From contig NZ_CP014616.1 in the NCBI RefSeq assembly GCF_001590685.1, positions 1,115,001-1,179,000 on the forward strand: a stretch of DNA of 64,000 nucleotides, in the 5' to 3' direction. Source of the DNA: Sporosarcina psychrophila (GTDB lineage: Bacteria > Bacillota > Bacilli > Bacillales_A > Planococcaceae). Positions 7,742 to 17,620 of the stretch are shown here, piece after piece. Position 1 is the first letter of the stretch, and each line of letters opens with the position of its first letter. Under the pieces are notes generated by a model, which was not told where the DNA came from, did not search any database, and saw only the letters and a list, made by a program, of their open reading frames with translations. Both the position numbers and the translations under genes were made by a program.

Positions 7742-9328
7742 TTATGCAATCGGTCCGCCTTTAAGTGTAATCTCTTCAGAAACCATACCGAATTTTTTAA
7801 AGTTTTCATGGAACATGTTTGCCAATTCATTTGCTTTTACATCGTATGCTTCGCCGTCTGCCCATGCATTGCGCGGGTTCAACACTTCTGTTGGAACACC
7901 TTCAATGAATGTTGGCATTTCGAGGCCGAATACGCCGTTAGTTTCTGTTTCAATGTTGTTCAATTCCCCAGCAAGAGCTGCCTGTACCATAGTACGTGTG
8001 TATTTAAGATCCATACGTTTACCAACGCCGTAGACGCCGCCAGTCCAGCCTGTGTTAACAAGGAATACTTGTGCATCATGTTCATCAATTTTCTTCCCAA
8101 GCATTTCAGCGTATACTGTCGCTGGAAGTGGAAGGAAAGGTGAACCGAAGCACGTTGAGAACGTTGCTTCAGGTGATGTGATACCACGCTCAGTTCCGGC
8201 AAGCTTCGAAGTGAACCCGCTTAGGAAGTGATACATTGCTTGTTCTTTTGTTAACTTCGAGATTGGAGGTAGCACGCCAAACGCATCTGCCGTTAAGAAT
8301 ACAATCGTTTTCGGATGACCAGCAACAGAAGGGTCAACGATGTTATCAATTGCTTGGATAGGATAAGCTGCACGCGTGTTTTCAGTTAATGAACCATTAT
8401 CGTAGTCAGGAATGCGTGTTTCCGGATCGACGACAACGTTTTCTAGTACGGAACCAAAACGAATTGCACCAAAAATTTCAGGTTCTTTTTCTTGTGATAA
8501 ATTAATACATTTTGCATAGCAACCGCCTTCGATATTGAAGACACCAGTGTCAGACCAGCCATGCTCGTCATCGCCGATTAATTTACGGTTTGCATCTGCC
8601 GAAAGTGTTGTTTTACCTGTTCCAGAAAGACCGAAGAATAGGGCAACATCGCCGTCTTCACCAACGTTTGCTGAACAGTGCATTGGCATAATTCCATTTT
8701 CAGGTAGTAAGTAGTTCATGATTGAGAAGATTGATTTTTTCATTTCGCCAGCGTATTCAGTTCCACCGATAAGAACAATACGTTTTTCCATTGATACGAT
8801 AATGAATGTCTCTGAATTCGTACCATCGACCACAGGATCAGCTTTAAATGAAGGAGCCGAAACGATTGTGAATTGTGATTCATGTTGTACTAGTTCTTCT
8901 TCAGTTGGGCGGATGAACAAGTTGTGAACAAACAGGTTATGCCAAGCAAATTCATTCACAACTTGAATGGATAGTCGTGAAGCTGGATCTGCGCCTGCAA
9001 AACCTTTGAAGACGAACAGTTCGTCTTTTGTTCTCAAATGAGTGATTACTTTATTATATAATGAATCGAAAATTTCAGAAGAGATTGGACGATTGACGTT
9101 GCCCCAATCGATTTTGTCTTTGGAGGACGCTTCCTCAACAATGTATTTGTCCTTAGGTGAACGACCTGTATATTTGCCTGTCTGAGCTGTAACCGCTCCG
9201 TCTGATGTCAATTGAGCTTCACCACGTGAAATCGCTTTTTCAACAAGTTGTGGAACTGAAAGTTGAACTTTTACATTTTTCCCAGAAAGAAGTTTGTTGA
9301 GGTCATCACTAATTTTCGCAGATATCAT
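7742..9328 (-). CDS. pckA: Phosphoenolpyruvate carboxykinase (ATP)
   Basis: A 528-aa enzyme converting oxaloacetate and ATP to PEP for gluconeogenesis. Visible: [15 protein letters not shown] near the N-terminus, P-loop [13 protein letters not shown], metal-binding [11 protein letters not shown], and [18 protein letters not shown] 9328 ([10 protein letters not shown]) is chosen because it lies 9 bp after AAAGGACGG and gives the family length; an in-frame ATG at 9364 has no SD. Two CcpN-like sites lie in its promoter region, consistent with glucose repression. Confidence 0.96.
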   Translation of the reverse strand: MISAKISDDLNKLLSGKNVKVQLSVPQLVEKAISRGEAQLTSDGAVTAQTGKYTGRSPKDKYIVEEASSKDKIDWGNVNRPISSEIFDSLYNKVITHLRTKDELFVFKGFAGADPASRLSIQVVNEFAWHNLFVHNLFIRPTEEELVQHESQFTIVSAPSFKADPVVDGTNSETFIIVSMEKRIVLIGGTEYAGEMKKSIFSIMNYLLPENGIMPMHCSANVGEDGDVALFFGLSGTGKTTLSADANRKLIGDDEHGWSDTGVFNIEGGCYAKCINLSQEKEPEIFGAIRFGSVLENVVVDPETRIPDYDNGSLTENTRAAYPIQAIDNIVDPSVAGHPKTIVFLTADAFGVLPPISKLTKEQAMYHFLSGFTSKLAGTERGITSPEATFSTCFGSPFLPLPATVYAEMLGKKIDEHDAQVFLVNTGWTGGVYGVGKRMDLKYTRTMVQAALAGELNNIETETNGVFGLEMPTFIEGVPTEVLNPRNAWADGEAYDVKANELANMFHENFKKFGMVSEEITLKGGPIA

Positions 9329-9382
9329 AAGTATGTACCGTCCTTTGCATATAGTCCCAATCAATTGGGTGTCATCACATTA

Positions 9383-9428
9383 TTGAATTAGTATAACACA
9401 TTAAGAATAATAATCTATACTAATTCAA
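9383..9428 (-). promoter_or_regulatory. pckA promoter with paired CcpN-like operators
   Basis: On the - strand TGTGTTATACT (+ 9390-9400) fits the CcpN consensus TRTGHYATAYW exactly and contains an extended -10 (TG-n-TATACT). A second site on the + strand, TAATCTATACT (9411-9421), fits at 9 of 11. The two sites lie in 13-bp perfect inverted arms TTGAATTAGTATA / TATACTAATTCAA (9383-9395, 9416-9428). Confidence 0.65.
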
Positions 9429-9464
9429 ACCTCAAGGATTTATACGCAAAATGGGTAAAAAGAT

Positions 9465-9493
9465 TTGACATGCAACAAGATTTTTCGTAGCAT
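9465..9493 (+). promoter_or_regulatory. SigA promoter of the metK leader
   Basis: TTGACA (9465-9470), 17-bp spacer, TAGCAT (9488-9493), about 17 bp before the SAM riboswitch. Confidence 0.65.
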
Positions 9494-9509
9494 ATATAGT
9501 TGAACGGAT

Positions 9510-9629
9510 ACTCTTATCCCGAGCTGGTGGAGGGGTCAGGCCCTATGAAACCCGGCAACCTGCACAGACGTTTTGTCTGCGCGAAGGTGCCAAACCTGTA
9601 GCAAGGCACAGTCCTTGTATGATAAGAGT
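9510..9629 (+). promoter_or_regulatory. SAM-I (S-box) riboswitch controlling metK
   Basis: P1 arms CTCTTATC (9511-9518) and GATAAGAG (9621-9628) enclose the S-box core: CCGAG, GGTGGAGGGG, GGCCCTATGAAACCCGGCAACC split over helices P2-P3, then AAGGTGCCAAACCTG. The class binds S-adenosylmethionine and switches off transcription when it is abundant. The expression platform should lie in about 9630-9720, where several competing hairpins can be drawn; I could not settle the terminator pairing. The rest of the 190-bp leader before metK also contains the stem GTCTTTTC / GAAAAGAC (near 9738-9760). Confidence 0.95.
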
Positions 9630-9817
9630 GAAAGGTGCTTATGAAATCATGCCTTTCCTCATGTATTATTACGTGAGCGAAGGGCTTTTTATATGATATC
9701 GCCCTTAATCCTCGTGTATAGAGCTCGCAATGGCTTGTAGTCTTTTCATTTAGAAAAGACTCTACATGGGACATATGAGTACCGTATCAATCTCGTAGGA
9801 TATAAGGAGGAAATAAC

Positions 9818-11014
9818 ATGACAAATCGCCGACTATTTACTTCAGAATCGGTAACTGAAGGACACCCGGACAAAATGTGTGACCAAATTTCGGATGCTAT
9901 TCTAGATGCTATATTGGCAGAAGATCCAAATGCACGTGTTGCATGTGAAACGACAATTACAACAGGACTTGTCCTCGTTGCAGGAGAAATTACTACGACA
10001 ACATATGTCGATATCCCGAAAGTTGTGCGTGAAACTGTTAAAGAAATTGGTTATGTACGCGCGAAATACGGATTTGATTGGGAAACATCTGCAGTTTTGA
10101 CTGCGATCGATGAACAATCAGCCGACATCGCTGCAGGCGTTGACCAGGCACTTGAAGCGCGTGAAGGTTCGATGACAGATGATGAACTTGAAGCAATTGG
10201 AGCTGGTGACCAAGGTTTGATGTTCGGTTACGCTTGTAATGAAACACCGGAACTGATGCCGTTACCAATTAGCCTAGCTCATAAATTATCATTCCGACTT
10301 GCACAAGTACGCAAAGATGAAACCCTTACGTATCTGCGTCCGGATGGAAAAACACAAGTGACTGTTGAATATGATGAAAACAATAAACCAGTACGCATCG
10401 ATACAATTGTTATTTCAGCGCAACATCACCCTGAAATAACACTTGAGCAAATTCAGCGTGATATTAAAGAATTCGTCATAAACCCGGTTGTACCAACTGA
10501 TTTAATCGATGAAGACACGAAGTACTTCATCAACCCAACTGGCCGCTTCGTAATAGGGGGACCTCAAGGAGATGCAGGTCTTACTGGCCGTAAAATCATC
10601 GTTGACACGTACGGTGGTTATGCGCGTCATGGCGGCGGTGCGTTTTCTGGGAAAGATGCGACGAAAGTGGACCGCTCGGCTTCATATGCGGCACGTTATG
10701 TTGCGAAGAACATTGTCGCTGCAGGACTTGCAGATCGATGTGAAGTGCAACTTGCTTATGCAATCGGTGTTGCACAACCTGTATCGATTTCTATCGATAC
10801 ATTTGGAACAGGCACAGTCGAGGAAAGTAAACTTGTTGAGCTTACGCGTGGACTGTTTGACCTTCGTCCAGCAGGCATCATCAAAATGCTTGATCTGCGC
10901 CGCCCAATTTATAAACAAACAGCTGCATACGGTCACTTCGGCCGTACAGACATTGATCTACCGTGGGAACAAACGGATAAAGCTGATGCATTGAAAGAGT
11001 TAGCAGGGAAATAA
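9818..11014 (+). CDS. metK: S-adenosylmethionine synthetase
   Basis: A 398-aa enzyme making S-adenosylmethionine from methionine and ATP. Visible: N-terminal [20 protein letters not shown], the [12 protein letters not shown] hexapeptide region, [20 protein letters not shown] and the [17 protein letters not shown] loop. Length is normal. SD AAGGAGGAAATAAC precedes ATG 9818. Feedback control by its own product is expected through the S-box leader. Confidence 0.98.
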   Translation: MTNRRLFTSESVTEGHPDKMCDQISDAILDAILAEDPNARVACETTITTGLVLVAGEITTTTYVDIPKVVRETVKEIGYVRAKYGFDWETSAVLTAIDEQSADIAAGVDQALEAREGSMTDDELEAIGAGDQGLMFGYACNETPELMPLPISLAHKLSFRLAQVRKDETLTYLRPDGKTQVTVEYDENNKPVRIDTIVISAQHHPEITLEQIQRDIKEFVINPVVPTDLIDEDTKYFINPTGRFVIGGPQGDAGLTGRKIIVDTYGGYARHGGGAFSGKDATKVDRSASYAARYVAKNIVAAGLADRCEVQLAYAIGVAQPVSISIDTFGTGTVEESKLVELTRGLFDLRPAGIIKMLDLRRPIYKQTAAYGHFGRTDIDLPWEQTDKADALKELAGK

Positions 11015-11022
11015 TGTAGTGT

Positions 11023-11066
11023 AAACACTGAAAGGCAGGATTTCCCTGTTTTTTGGTGTTTTTTCT
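11023..11066 (+). terminator. Terminator of metK
   Basis: AAACAC...GGCAGG - ATTT - CCCTG...GGTGTTT with internal mismatches, followed by TTTTTT. Confidence 0.7.
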
Positions 11067-11199
11067 GTTTAGGATGTTTGATTTAGCGGGCGTCATAGAG
11101 TGTAGCGAATCTGTCGTACACTCTCATCACAGGAGCTATAAACAAATGATACAATTGTTATAAAGTGAAACCTGATCGGAGAGGAGAGAGCGTCGGGCT

Positions 11200-11289
11200 A
11201 TGAGTTTAATAGGTTTGTTACTACTGGTTGGGGTTGTTGCGTTATTTGTGTTAATTGGTTTAGTAATCTTTTTATTTATAAAAAAATAA
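11200..11289 (+). CDS. Small single-pass membrane peptide
   Basis: A 29-aa ORF starting MSLIGLLLLVGVVALF and ending in FIKK: one hydrophobic helix and a short basic end. AGGAGAGAG lies about 13 bp before ATG 11200, slightly far. A clean terminator directly follows, which supports a real short gene. I do not recognise a family. Confidence 0.45.
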   Translation: MSLIGLLLLVGVVALFVLIGLVIFLFIKK

Positions 11290-11316
11290 GAGCTGCCTTC
11301 AAAGGCAGCTCTTTTA
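11289..11316. terminator. Terminator between the small peptide gene and ytoA
   Basis: AGAGCTGCC - TTCAAA - GGCAGCTCT followed by TTTATT on the + strand; A-rich on the other side, so it can also serve ytoA on the - strand. Confidence 0.85.
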
Positions 11317-11829
11317 TTACTGTTGTAAACTCTTGTAATACTGCCCTTTTTCGGCATACTCCTGAACAATCCGTTCCATGTCCGCACGATCGTCGTCATT
11401 CAGCTCACGCACGACTTTTGCTGGCGACCCGAGTGCTAGCGTATTCGGGGGAATCTTCTTACCAGGCGGCACGAGACTGCCTGCGCCAATGAATGCCCCT
11501 TCGCCAATTTCAGCACCGTCCAAAACAATGGAACCCATACCGATAAGCGCTCCTTTTTTTACCGTACAACTATGTAACGTTACTTGGTGCCCAATTGTCA
11601 CCTCATCTTCAAGAATAAGCGGAAACTTTGGGCTTTGATGAAGGCAGCATAAGTCTTGAATATTTACTTTACGTCCAATAATTGTTGGAGATACGTCACC
11701 CCGGATTACGGTATTAAACCAAATTGTCGATTCAGGACCAATTGTCACATCACCTGAAATCGTCGTGAAGTCGCCAATGAAAACGGACGGATCAATTACA
11801 GGCGTTTTTCCTTTATAAGGATAAATCAT
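11317..11829 (-). CDS. ytoA: Gamma-class carbonic anhydrase-like protein (YtoA)
   Basis: A 170-aa left-handed beta-helix protein of hexapeptide repeats (VFIGDF, VTIGPE, VTIGHQ, AFIGAG). Candidate zinc ligands are the histidines in LHQSP, TIGHQ and TLHS, with Arg in VIRGDVS and Gln/Asp in NIQD as in gamma carbonic anhydrases; the C-terminal helix is short. The enzymatic activity of Bacillales members is not proven, so carbonic anhydrase-like is the safe name. Confidence 0.88.
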   Translation of the reverse strand: MIYPYKGKTPVIDPSVFIGDFTTISGDVTIGPESTIWFNTVIRGDVSPTIIGRKVNIQDLCCLHQSPKFPLILEDEVTIGHQVTLHSCTVKKGALIGMGSIVLDGAEIGEGAFIGAGSLVPPGKKIPPNTLALGSPAKVVRELNDDDRADMERIVQEYAEKGQYYKSLQQ

Positions 11830-11948
11830 GATGCTCTCCTCTTTTCTTTAGGTAGTGTATAATTATCGTAACAAAGATTAGGTTTTTATTGTAGATAAAT
11901 AGGGAAATATATAGATAAAAGAACTAGATAGATGAGGGGAAGATGACC

Positions 11949-12737
11949 ATGTGGAAATGGGAAGCGGAAGGGCCACCAAAAGCTGTCGTGGCCATCGTCC
12001 ATAATGTGTACGAACATCATAGTAGAAATGCATGGCTTATTCAGAAACTCCGAAACAGCGGATTTCATGTCGTGACAGGAGATTTACCTGGACACGGGGC
12101 GGAAGGTGTCGGAAAAATTCATGATGAACAATTTGATGCCTACGCTAAATTTGTGGAAAAATTAATAGCGGTCGGTCTCGATGATAATTTACCTTTGTTC
12201 ATTATTGGACATGGAATAGGTGCCACCTTCGTAATGCGTCTTTTACAGCGAAAGAAAATTGAATGCGCAGGGGCTGTTTTTAGTTCCCCATGGCTAGCAT
12301 TGCGTCATCAGCCACCTAAATTTTCGAACGTATTGACAAAATTCTCGTCATCCATGAAATTGAATCATGAAATTGACATTGAGATGTTAACACGCAATAG
12401 TGATTTATATGAAGAAGCTAAGCAAGATGACTTTTATAACGATGAATTCACCGTAGCCTGGTATAAAGAGTTACAATCATTCATGAAATTGGTTGCGCAG
12501 AGCGAAAGAAGTGTTCATGATATCCCAGTGCTTATGCATATTGCGGAAGAGGATAAAATAACAGACATAGTGCTTGCTAAGAAATGGTTTATCCGACAGG
12601 AACTTTCTGAGTTTCAATATAAGCAATGGAAACGGCTGTACCATGACGTTTATCAGGAACCAGAGCGCGAGGAAGTATACTTATATACGGAATCATTTAT
12701 GAATAATGTTCTAAGGTCGCTAGGGTATGTCGTATAG
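11949..12737 (+). CDS. ytpA: YtpA-like alpha/beta hydrolase with nucleophile Ser replaced by Gly
   Basis: A 262-aa relative of the YtpA/monoglyceride-lipase group (serine aminopeptidase S33 fold), which in B. subtilis acts as a lysophospholipase. Visible: GDLPGHG, HIAEEDKITD with the acid, and LYHDVYQEPERE with the histidine. The elbow, normally GHSxG, reads GHGIG: residue 89 is Gly (codon GGA, 12213-12215). The protein is otherwise intact. ATG 11949 (MWKWEAEG) lies 9 bp after GAGGGGA; ATG 11943 is too close to the SD. Confidence 0.85.
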   Translation: MWKWEAEGPPKAVVAIVHNVYEHHSRNAWLIQKLRNSGFHVVTGDLPGHGAEGVGKIHDEQFDAYAKFVEKLIAVGLDDNLPLFIIGHGIGATFVMRLLQRKKIECAGAVFSSPWLALRHQPPKFSNVLTKFSSSMKLNHEIDIEMLTRNSDLYEEAKQDDFYNDEFTVAWYKELQSFMKLVAQSERSVHDIPVLMHIAEEDKITDIVLAKKWFIRQELSEFQYKQWKRLYHDVYQEPEREEVYLYTESFMNNVLRSLGYVV

Positions 12738-12788
12738 GGAATACTTGGAAATGGTTTGTGAGTAAATGTGAAGAGGGAGGTGTTTACG

Positions 12789-13373
12789 ATTACGATAATT
12801 GGGTTTGTACGACATGGCGTTACCGCGTGGAATAAAGAAGGAAGGGCACAAGGAAGTACTGATGTCCCACTTGATGATGAAGGAATTGAGATGGCACACG
12901 GTGTAGCTCAAAGACTTTCTGGTGAACAATGGGATGTCATCTACACAAGTCCTTTAATTCGTGCTGCAAAAACAGCTGAAATCATCGCGGACAGTATGCC
13001 TGATATCCGTCTCTTATCGGACAATCGCTTGCGGGAATCAGGGGGTGGCCTGGTTGAAGGATTGACGGAAATGGAGCGAGTAAAAAAATGGGGGCACTCA
13101 TGGAGACAGCTGGAACTCGGTTTCGAACCGCAGGAAGAAATTATTTCACGCGGACTTAATTTCATAGAGGAAATAAAAGAATTGCATCCAGATAAACGAA
13201 TCTTAGTCGTCAGTCATGGAGGATTTATTGGTCGATTGATAAAAGAGCTTGTCCCTTACAAGGATTTAGCTATGGATCTGGAAAACACATCAGTCACTAT
13301 TATTAAACTGCAAGAAGATCGAAACCTATGCGAGCTGTTTAATTGTACGAAACATTTACAACGTATTAAGTAA
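12789..13373 (+). CDS. Histidine phosphatase family protein with probable ATT start
   Basis: About 194 aa of the phosphoglycerate-mutase-like family. Visible: catalytic FVRHGVTAWN near the N-terminus, then YTSPLIRAAKTAEII, the acid in RESGGG, and VVSHGGFIG. Substrate unknown. The SD AGGGAGGTG (12774-12782) overlaps the in-frame GTG at 12780; ATT 12789, 8 bp after GGAGG, would give MTIIGFVRHG, the usual family start. GTG 12768 has no SD. It follows ytpA closely and ends in a terminator. Confidence 0.85.
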   Translation: MTIIGFVRHGVTAWNKEGRAQGSTDVPLDDEGIEMAHGVAQRLSGEQWDVIYTSPLIRAAKTAEIIADSMPDIRLLSDNRLRESGGGLVEGLTEMERVKKWGHSWRQLELGFEPQEEIISRGLNFIEEIKELHPDKRILVVSHGGFIGRLIKELVPYKDLAMDLENTSVTIIKLQEDRNLCELFNCTKHLQRIK

Positions 13374-13380
13374 GCATTTA

Positions 13381-13410
13381 AAACGCCAGAGAATGGCGTT
13401 TTTTATTTTG
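13381..13410 (+). terminator. Terminator after the histidine phosphatase gene
   Basis: AACGCCA - GAGAA - TGGCGTT followed by TTTTATTTT. Confidence 0.9.
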
Positions 13411-13471
13411 CGTATATTTAATAAGTCGAAATACATTATATTATTTAAAATATTCTATCATTCTAGTGACT

Positions 13472-13501
13472 ATTAGACTATAATCAAAAATATAGTCTAA
13501 T
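13472..13501. promoter_or_regulatory. Perfect inverted repeat upstream of the chemoreceptor gene
   Basis: Arms ATTAGACTATA (13472-13482) and TATAGTCTAAT (13491-13501), 8-bp spacer, 56 bp before the start. It could be an operator or an RNA hairpin in the leader. No SigD promoter was found here. Confidence 0.5.
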
Positions 13502-13557
13502 GAGGTCAGAATTTATGAGTGAAGTATGTCGAATCAAAGTAGAAGGAGGTAAGTGAA

Positions 13558-15558
13558 ATGAAATCGATTAAAGCAAAAATTATTGTCAGTGTAATAGCGT
13601 TATTTTTCATTATCCTTACGGTAGTAAACTTGTTCGTTAATCTTCAAATGCAAAAGCAAACGGAAAATGTCCTTATAAATCAAAGTGAAGTTGCCGTGCA
13701 GGAGATGAGTCGATCGATTGAAAACAGTATGTTGCAATATGAAAAAACGCTATATTTGCTTACCGAAAATCCGGAAGTCACATCATTTATAGAGACGCAG
13801 TATGGCACCGGAAGTGATAGCGAATTAAGTCGAGGCATCGAAAAGGTCTTTAATGATTATATGGGACAAATGACGGATACGGATTTAATGTATTTTGGAT
13901 TCGAAAACAAATATACCAAATTTGTTCCCCATCTCGTTATCGATGGATTTGATCCGACTAGCCGCGTATGGTATACAGCAGCTAGCGACCAACCAGACAA
14001 AGTTGTATGGTCGGATCCATATGTCGATGCAGCGTCAGGTGGATATGTTATTACGGCATCTAAAGCGATGAAACGAAACAATTCACTTGTTGGTGTTATT
14101 GGGGTAGACATTAGTTTGGGAAATATTACTGATAGTGTATCCAAAAGTGAATTTGGATTTGGAGGCTACCCATTCTTATTTGATAGAAATGATGGGGCAA
14201 TCGTTCACCCTCATTTACTAACAGACAAAGAGGAATTGGCGGATTTATCTTATTTAACGGCATTATTTAACGAAGAAAAAACTAAGGGAATCGGACAATA
14301 CAATGAAGATAAGAATGAAATGGTCGGCGTTTTTACCGAAGTCCCGCATTTCGGTTGGACAGTTGGTGCCGCGTTCAATCAAGATGCAATTGATGGTTCA
14401 GTTAGTCAAACTAGGAACTTAATCATCATAACTTTCATATTAGCAGGAATAGTAATGATTGTTGTTCTTTGGTTCTTAATATCAAGAATTGTTAGTCCTC
14501 TCGGTGAAATTCGTACAGCAATGGATAAGGTGACGGAAGGAAACCTTAACGCATACGCGGATGTGAAATCGGAGGATGAATTTGGTCAACTTGCAAACAA
14601 TTTTAATGCTATGACTTCAAAAGTTCGTGATGTTATTACATTGGTTAACCTTTCTGTCGATGAAGTTCGTTTAGCGGCAGAAAGCTTAAGTGCATCCGCA
14701 GAAGAGACGAATGCCGTTAGTGAGCAGATGGCGGGGGCTATCGATGATATCGCATCAGGTGCAACGAAATCCGCACATGATACAGAAGATGTGACGCAAA
14801 CAGTTGGCTATTTAAGCGAACAACTAATAGGGATTCAAGAAAAAGCGAGCATTATGACAGGCATTGCAATAGAAGCTGAAGAGGTCAACAAAAGTGGAGT
14901 CAGCCAAGTCAATCAGCTACAATTGTCGTTCGATGGCTGGAAGACAAATCTGCAATCGATGGCGGATGTCGTTGGAGATTTGGAAACGAAAGTTGGAGCA
15001 ATCGGAATTGTCATGGAAACGATAACTCAAATTTCCACGCAGACGAACTTGTTGGCACTTAATGCGAGCATTGAGGCAGCACGTGCTGGCGAACACGGTA
15101 AAGGCTTTGCGGTCGTTGCTGATGAAGTGAGGAAACTAGCTGAACAATCTGCACGTGCAACAGATGAAGTAAAAGCGACCGTTCAAGAACTTCAAAATGG
15201 CTCCCACCAAGTTTCGAGGCAAATGAGGGAAACGGGGGAGACATTTGAGGAACAAGGAAAAGTCGTGCTGGCTACACAAATGACGTTCGGAGACATTTCC
15301 AAACTCATGAATAAGCTGGAACAGTCCATCAGCAGTGTCTATGACGAAGTAAATAAGGTCGTTGAACATAAGGAGACGGTTATGGAGACAATTGAAACTA
15401 TGGCGGCGACAGCTGAAGAAACAGCTGCGGCAAGTGAAGAAATTAGTGCATCGACGGACGAGCAGCTTCGGGCAATCCGTGAGGTAGCACAAGCCGCGGA
15501 TACATTGGCGGGGTTAAGTGACAATCTGCACACCGCCATGAGCCATTTCAAAGTTTAA
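13558..15558 (+). CDS. Methyl-accepting chemotaxis protein (dCache type)
   Basis: A 666-aa membrane chemoreceptor. Order: TM1 (about 7-27), extracellular dCache-like sensor (about 30-280, with [20 protein letters not shown] and [11 protein letters not shown]), TM2 (about 285-308), HAMP (about 309-361), and a cytoplasmic signalling domain with the hairpin tip around [20 protein letters not shown] and [16 protein letters not shown]. Ligand cannot be predicted, though dCache receptors often bind amino acids or amines. SD AAGGAGGTAAG. Monocistronic. Confidence 0.95.
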   Translation: MKSIKAKIIVSVIALFFIILTVVNLFVNLQMQKQTENVLINQSEVAVQEMSRSIENSMLQYEKTLYLLTENPEVTSFIETQYGTGSDSELSRGIEKVFNDYMGQMTDTDLMYFGFENKYTKFVPHLVIDGFDPTSRVWYTAASDQPDKVVWSDPYVDAASGGYVITASKAMKRNNSLVGVIGVDISLGNITDSVSKSEFGFGGYPFLFDRNDGAIVHPHLLTDKEELADLSYLTALFNEEKTKGIGQYNEDKNEMVGVFTEVPHFGWTVGAAFNQDAIDGSVSQTRNLIIITFILAGIVMIVVLWFLISRIVSPLGEIRTAMDKVTEGNLNAYADVKSEDEFGQLANNFNAMTSKVRDVITLVNLSVDEVRLAAESLSASAEETNAVSEQMAGAIDDIASGATKSAHDTEDVTQTVGYLSEQLIGIQEKASIMTGIAIEAEEVNKSGVSQVNQLQLSFDGWKTNLQSMADVVGDLETKVGAIGIVMETITQISTQTNLLALNASIEAARAGEHGKGFAVVADEVRKLAEQSARATDEVKATVQELQNGSHQVSRQMRETGETFEEQGKVVLATQMTFGDISKLMNKLEQSISSVYDEVNKVVEHKETVMETIETMAATAEETAAASEEISASTDEQLRAIREVAQAADTLAGLSDNLHTAMSHFKV

Positions 15559-15623
15559 TAACAATTAGCTGCCGGGAAATTGGAAGGTTTTTGTTTAGAG
15601 TTAAAATTAATTTTAATCATCTT

Positions 15624-15653
15624 GCGGTTCTGTCTTTGGACGGAGCCGCTTTA
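15624..15653 (+). terminator. Terminator of the chemoreceptor gene
   Basis: GCGGTTCTGTC - TTTG - GACGGAGCCGC, 11 bp with G-U pairs, followed by TTTA; the U-tail is short. Confidence 0.5.
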
Positions 15654-15714
15654 CTAGTAGGCGGTATAACGGAATCGGTAAAATACTTAATGGTTTTGCT
15701 ACTATAATCTTTGT

Positions 15715-15929
15715 ACTATACAGTCGGCGCTTAACGAATGGAAGATTCTTCTAACACCGCTTTGTCGCTTGGTTATGGTCTCACGCAATAAGCCCGATAG
15801 TAGATTTCTGAGGAAGGATTGAACTGCATACCTCTACTTCGTCTCACACTTGTTGCTCATTCGCTAAATTCGTTCGTAAAACTGGTGAGGTATACCACCT
15901 TGTTAATCTTAATATGTAGTGCAGAATAT
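15715..15929 (+). repeat. Dispersed repeat family R1, copy 1
   Basis: A non-coding block of about 215 bp that begins TATACAGTCGGCGCTTAACG, contains AACACCGCTTTGTCGCTTGG and CACGCAATAAGCCCG, and ends with GGTGAGGTATACCACC...TTAATCTTAATATGTAGTGC. A second long copy is at 58661-58908 and a short inverted copy at 62731-62816. No ORF. Confidence 0.8.
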
Positions 15930-16260
15930 CTCCCTATGGAAAGGGGTTTATTATTTTTAACTTTTTTGGATGCCTTCAATGACTATCACTAAATAGCAGG
16001 CGACCTCTATTTCAAACGATGTATATTTTTGGGTCCATAATGGTACCGACAGGATAAGGTATGCTATATTTATGTATAAGTATCAGTTTTTCTGTCGAAC
16101 ATTGTAAGACAGTTTCTGAGAATGCTAGGTTATATATGTATTCTTATTTATCCTTTCAACACCGTTTGTTCATGTACCCTACTAATCAGTGGATAATTCG
16201 TCTCAACGTGATAGGTGAACTTACTTGAAAAGATGAATTATGAAGCATGGATAATACATT
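15930..16260. other. Intergenic, nothing recognised
   Basis: AT-rich sequence between the R1 repeat and the YusW-like gene. No ORF with a ribosome binding site, no clear hairpin and no similarity to other parts of the window was seen. Confidence 0.5.
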
Positions 16261-16278
16261 GAAAAGGGGAATTATCTT

Positions 16279-16716
16279 TTGAACACTAAAAAACTTTCGT
16301 TATACGCTACAGCATTATTATCGACGGCACTTGTATTAGGTGCGTGTACCGATAAAGAGATAGTAAAGAACGCTCCTACTAATGAGGAAATTCAGAGCGA
16401 GTTCGGTTTCCGTTCATTTGACTTAGATATAGATACAGTCAAGAAGAGAGATGCAATTGAAGCTTCATTTGACTTGGATATGTCCGAAACCGAAGCAGAA
16501 TACAAGAACAAATTAAATAACATTAAGCTATCAGGAGATAAAGCTTATAGTGAATTGCAACCGATTTTTAAAGAGCTAGGATTAACAACAGACATGTCGA
16601 GAGAAGAAGTAATAGAAAAGGTGTCCAAAGCATTTGGTGCAGAAGATTACGCGGAGTTTGATCTGGAAATTGAATTCACAGATGGAAGTGAGCAAGAATT
16701 TTCGGATATGAAATAA
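16279..16716 (+). CDS. YusW-like lipoprotein
   Basis: A 145-aa lipoprotein: TTG start with SD AAAGGGG, signal peptide to lipobox LVLGAC, then a soluble domain with FGFRSFDLDIDTVKKRDAIE, resembling the YusW family of small Bacillales lipoproteins whose role is unknown. The C-terminal half is very acidic (YAEFDLEIEFTDGSEQE). Surface-anchored. No partner gene nearby. Confidence 0.75.
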   Translation: MNTKKLSLYATALLSTALVLGACTDKEIVKNAPTNEEIQSEFGFRSFDLDIDTVKKRDAIEASFDLDMSETEAEYKNKLNNIKLSGDKAYSELQPIFKELGLTTDMSREEVIEKVSKAFGAEDYAEFDLEIEFTDGSEQEFSDMK

Positions 16717-16766
16717 TAAACCATCGGGAGAATGCTCGTTTTCGGGGTAAATAGTACGCAATATTC

Positions 16767-16799
16767 AAAGCGCCGAACCTTAAAAGTTCAGTGCTTTTT
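16767..16799 (+). terminator. Terminator after the YusW-like gene
   Basis: AAAGCGCCGAAC / GTTCAGTGCTTT with mismatches, then TTTT. The following 290 bp to lepB hold no further feature I can support. Confidence 0.6.
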
Positions 16800-17092
16800 G
16801 TTATTATCATATACAACTAGTTACTTTGCCTATCCAATAATTTTACGACCGGTATAAGTGGAAAAGTAACACGGAATTAAAGATATGAATGATTAAGTTT
16901 TATTGAATTGACGGAGACATTTTTTCACTTACCTAACATTGTGGTGAACGAAGCGTGATTGTTATAATAAGAATCTTTTAAGTTGGGCAGGAATTTATCA
17001 TAAAGAATAGAATATAGAGCATAGTAGTCTATAAACGCATAGTAACGTTATATGGTAAATAATATGAATTATATAGTAGACGGGGGTATTGT

Positions 17093-17620
17093 ATGAAAGA
17101 AGGCGGCAAAAGTGAGCTCATTTCGTGGATACAATCAGTAGCAATTGCATTCGTCATTGCAATCGTCATACGCCAATTTTTATTTACACCAGTCGTCGTA
17201 TCGGGTCAATCGATGCAGCCGACTTTTGAAAATGATAATAAAATCGTCATCTCAAAAGTGTATAAGATTGATCGTTTTGACATGATTGTTTTCCATGCTC
17301 CGGATTCAGAGGACAATTTCATTAAGCGGGTAATTGGTCTTCCAGGAGATGTCGTCGTCATGAACAACGACAAGCTTTATATAAATGGCGTGGAATATGA
17401 AGAGGACTATGTGCAAGAGAATAAAGCTGGGATTTTCGAAGGCCAGAAGTTAACACAAGACTTTAAAGTGGAAGTACCTGAAGGCTATTTATACGTGCTT
17501 GGGGATAACCGAAGAAACAGTACGGATAGTAGAATCATCGGTTTCATCGATGAAAAATCAGTTATTGGTTCAGTGAAGTTCAGATTCTATCCATTTCGTG
17601 AAATGGGAATACCAAAATGA
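17093..17620 (+). CDS. lepB: Type I signal peptidase
   Basis: A 175-aa SipS-type signal peptidase with one N-terminal membrane anchor (about 13-30). Visible: catalytic Ser40 in SGQSMQPT, catalytic Lys78 in FIKRVIGLPGD, and the GDNRRNSTDSR box. It cleaves signal peptides on the outer face of the membrane. First gene of a three-gene overlapping operon with a P-loop kinase and a GNAT. Short, like the Bacillus Sip proteins. Confidence 0.95.
   Translation: MKEGGKSELISWIQSVAIAFVIAIVIRQFLFTPVVVSGQSMQPTFENDNKIVISKVYKIDRFDMIVFHAPDSEDNFIKRVIGLPGDVVVMNNDKLYINGVEYEEDYVQENKAGIFEGQKLTQDFKVEVPEGYLYVLGDNRRNSTDSRIIGFIDEKSVIGSVKFRFYPFREMGIPK

Noticed and set aside
13380-13557. SigD promoter for the chemoreceptor gene
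   Set aside because: No TAAA-N14-16-GCCGATAT-like pair found; only a perfect inverted repeat.
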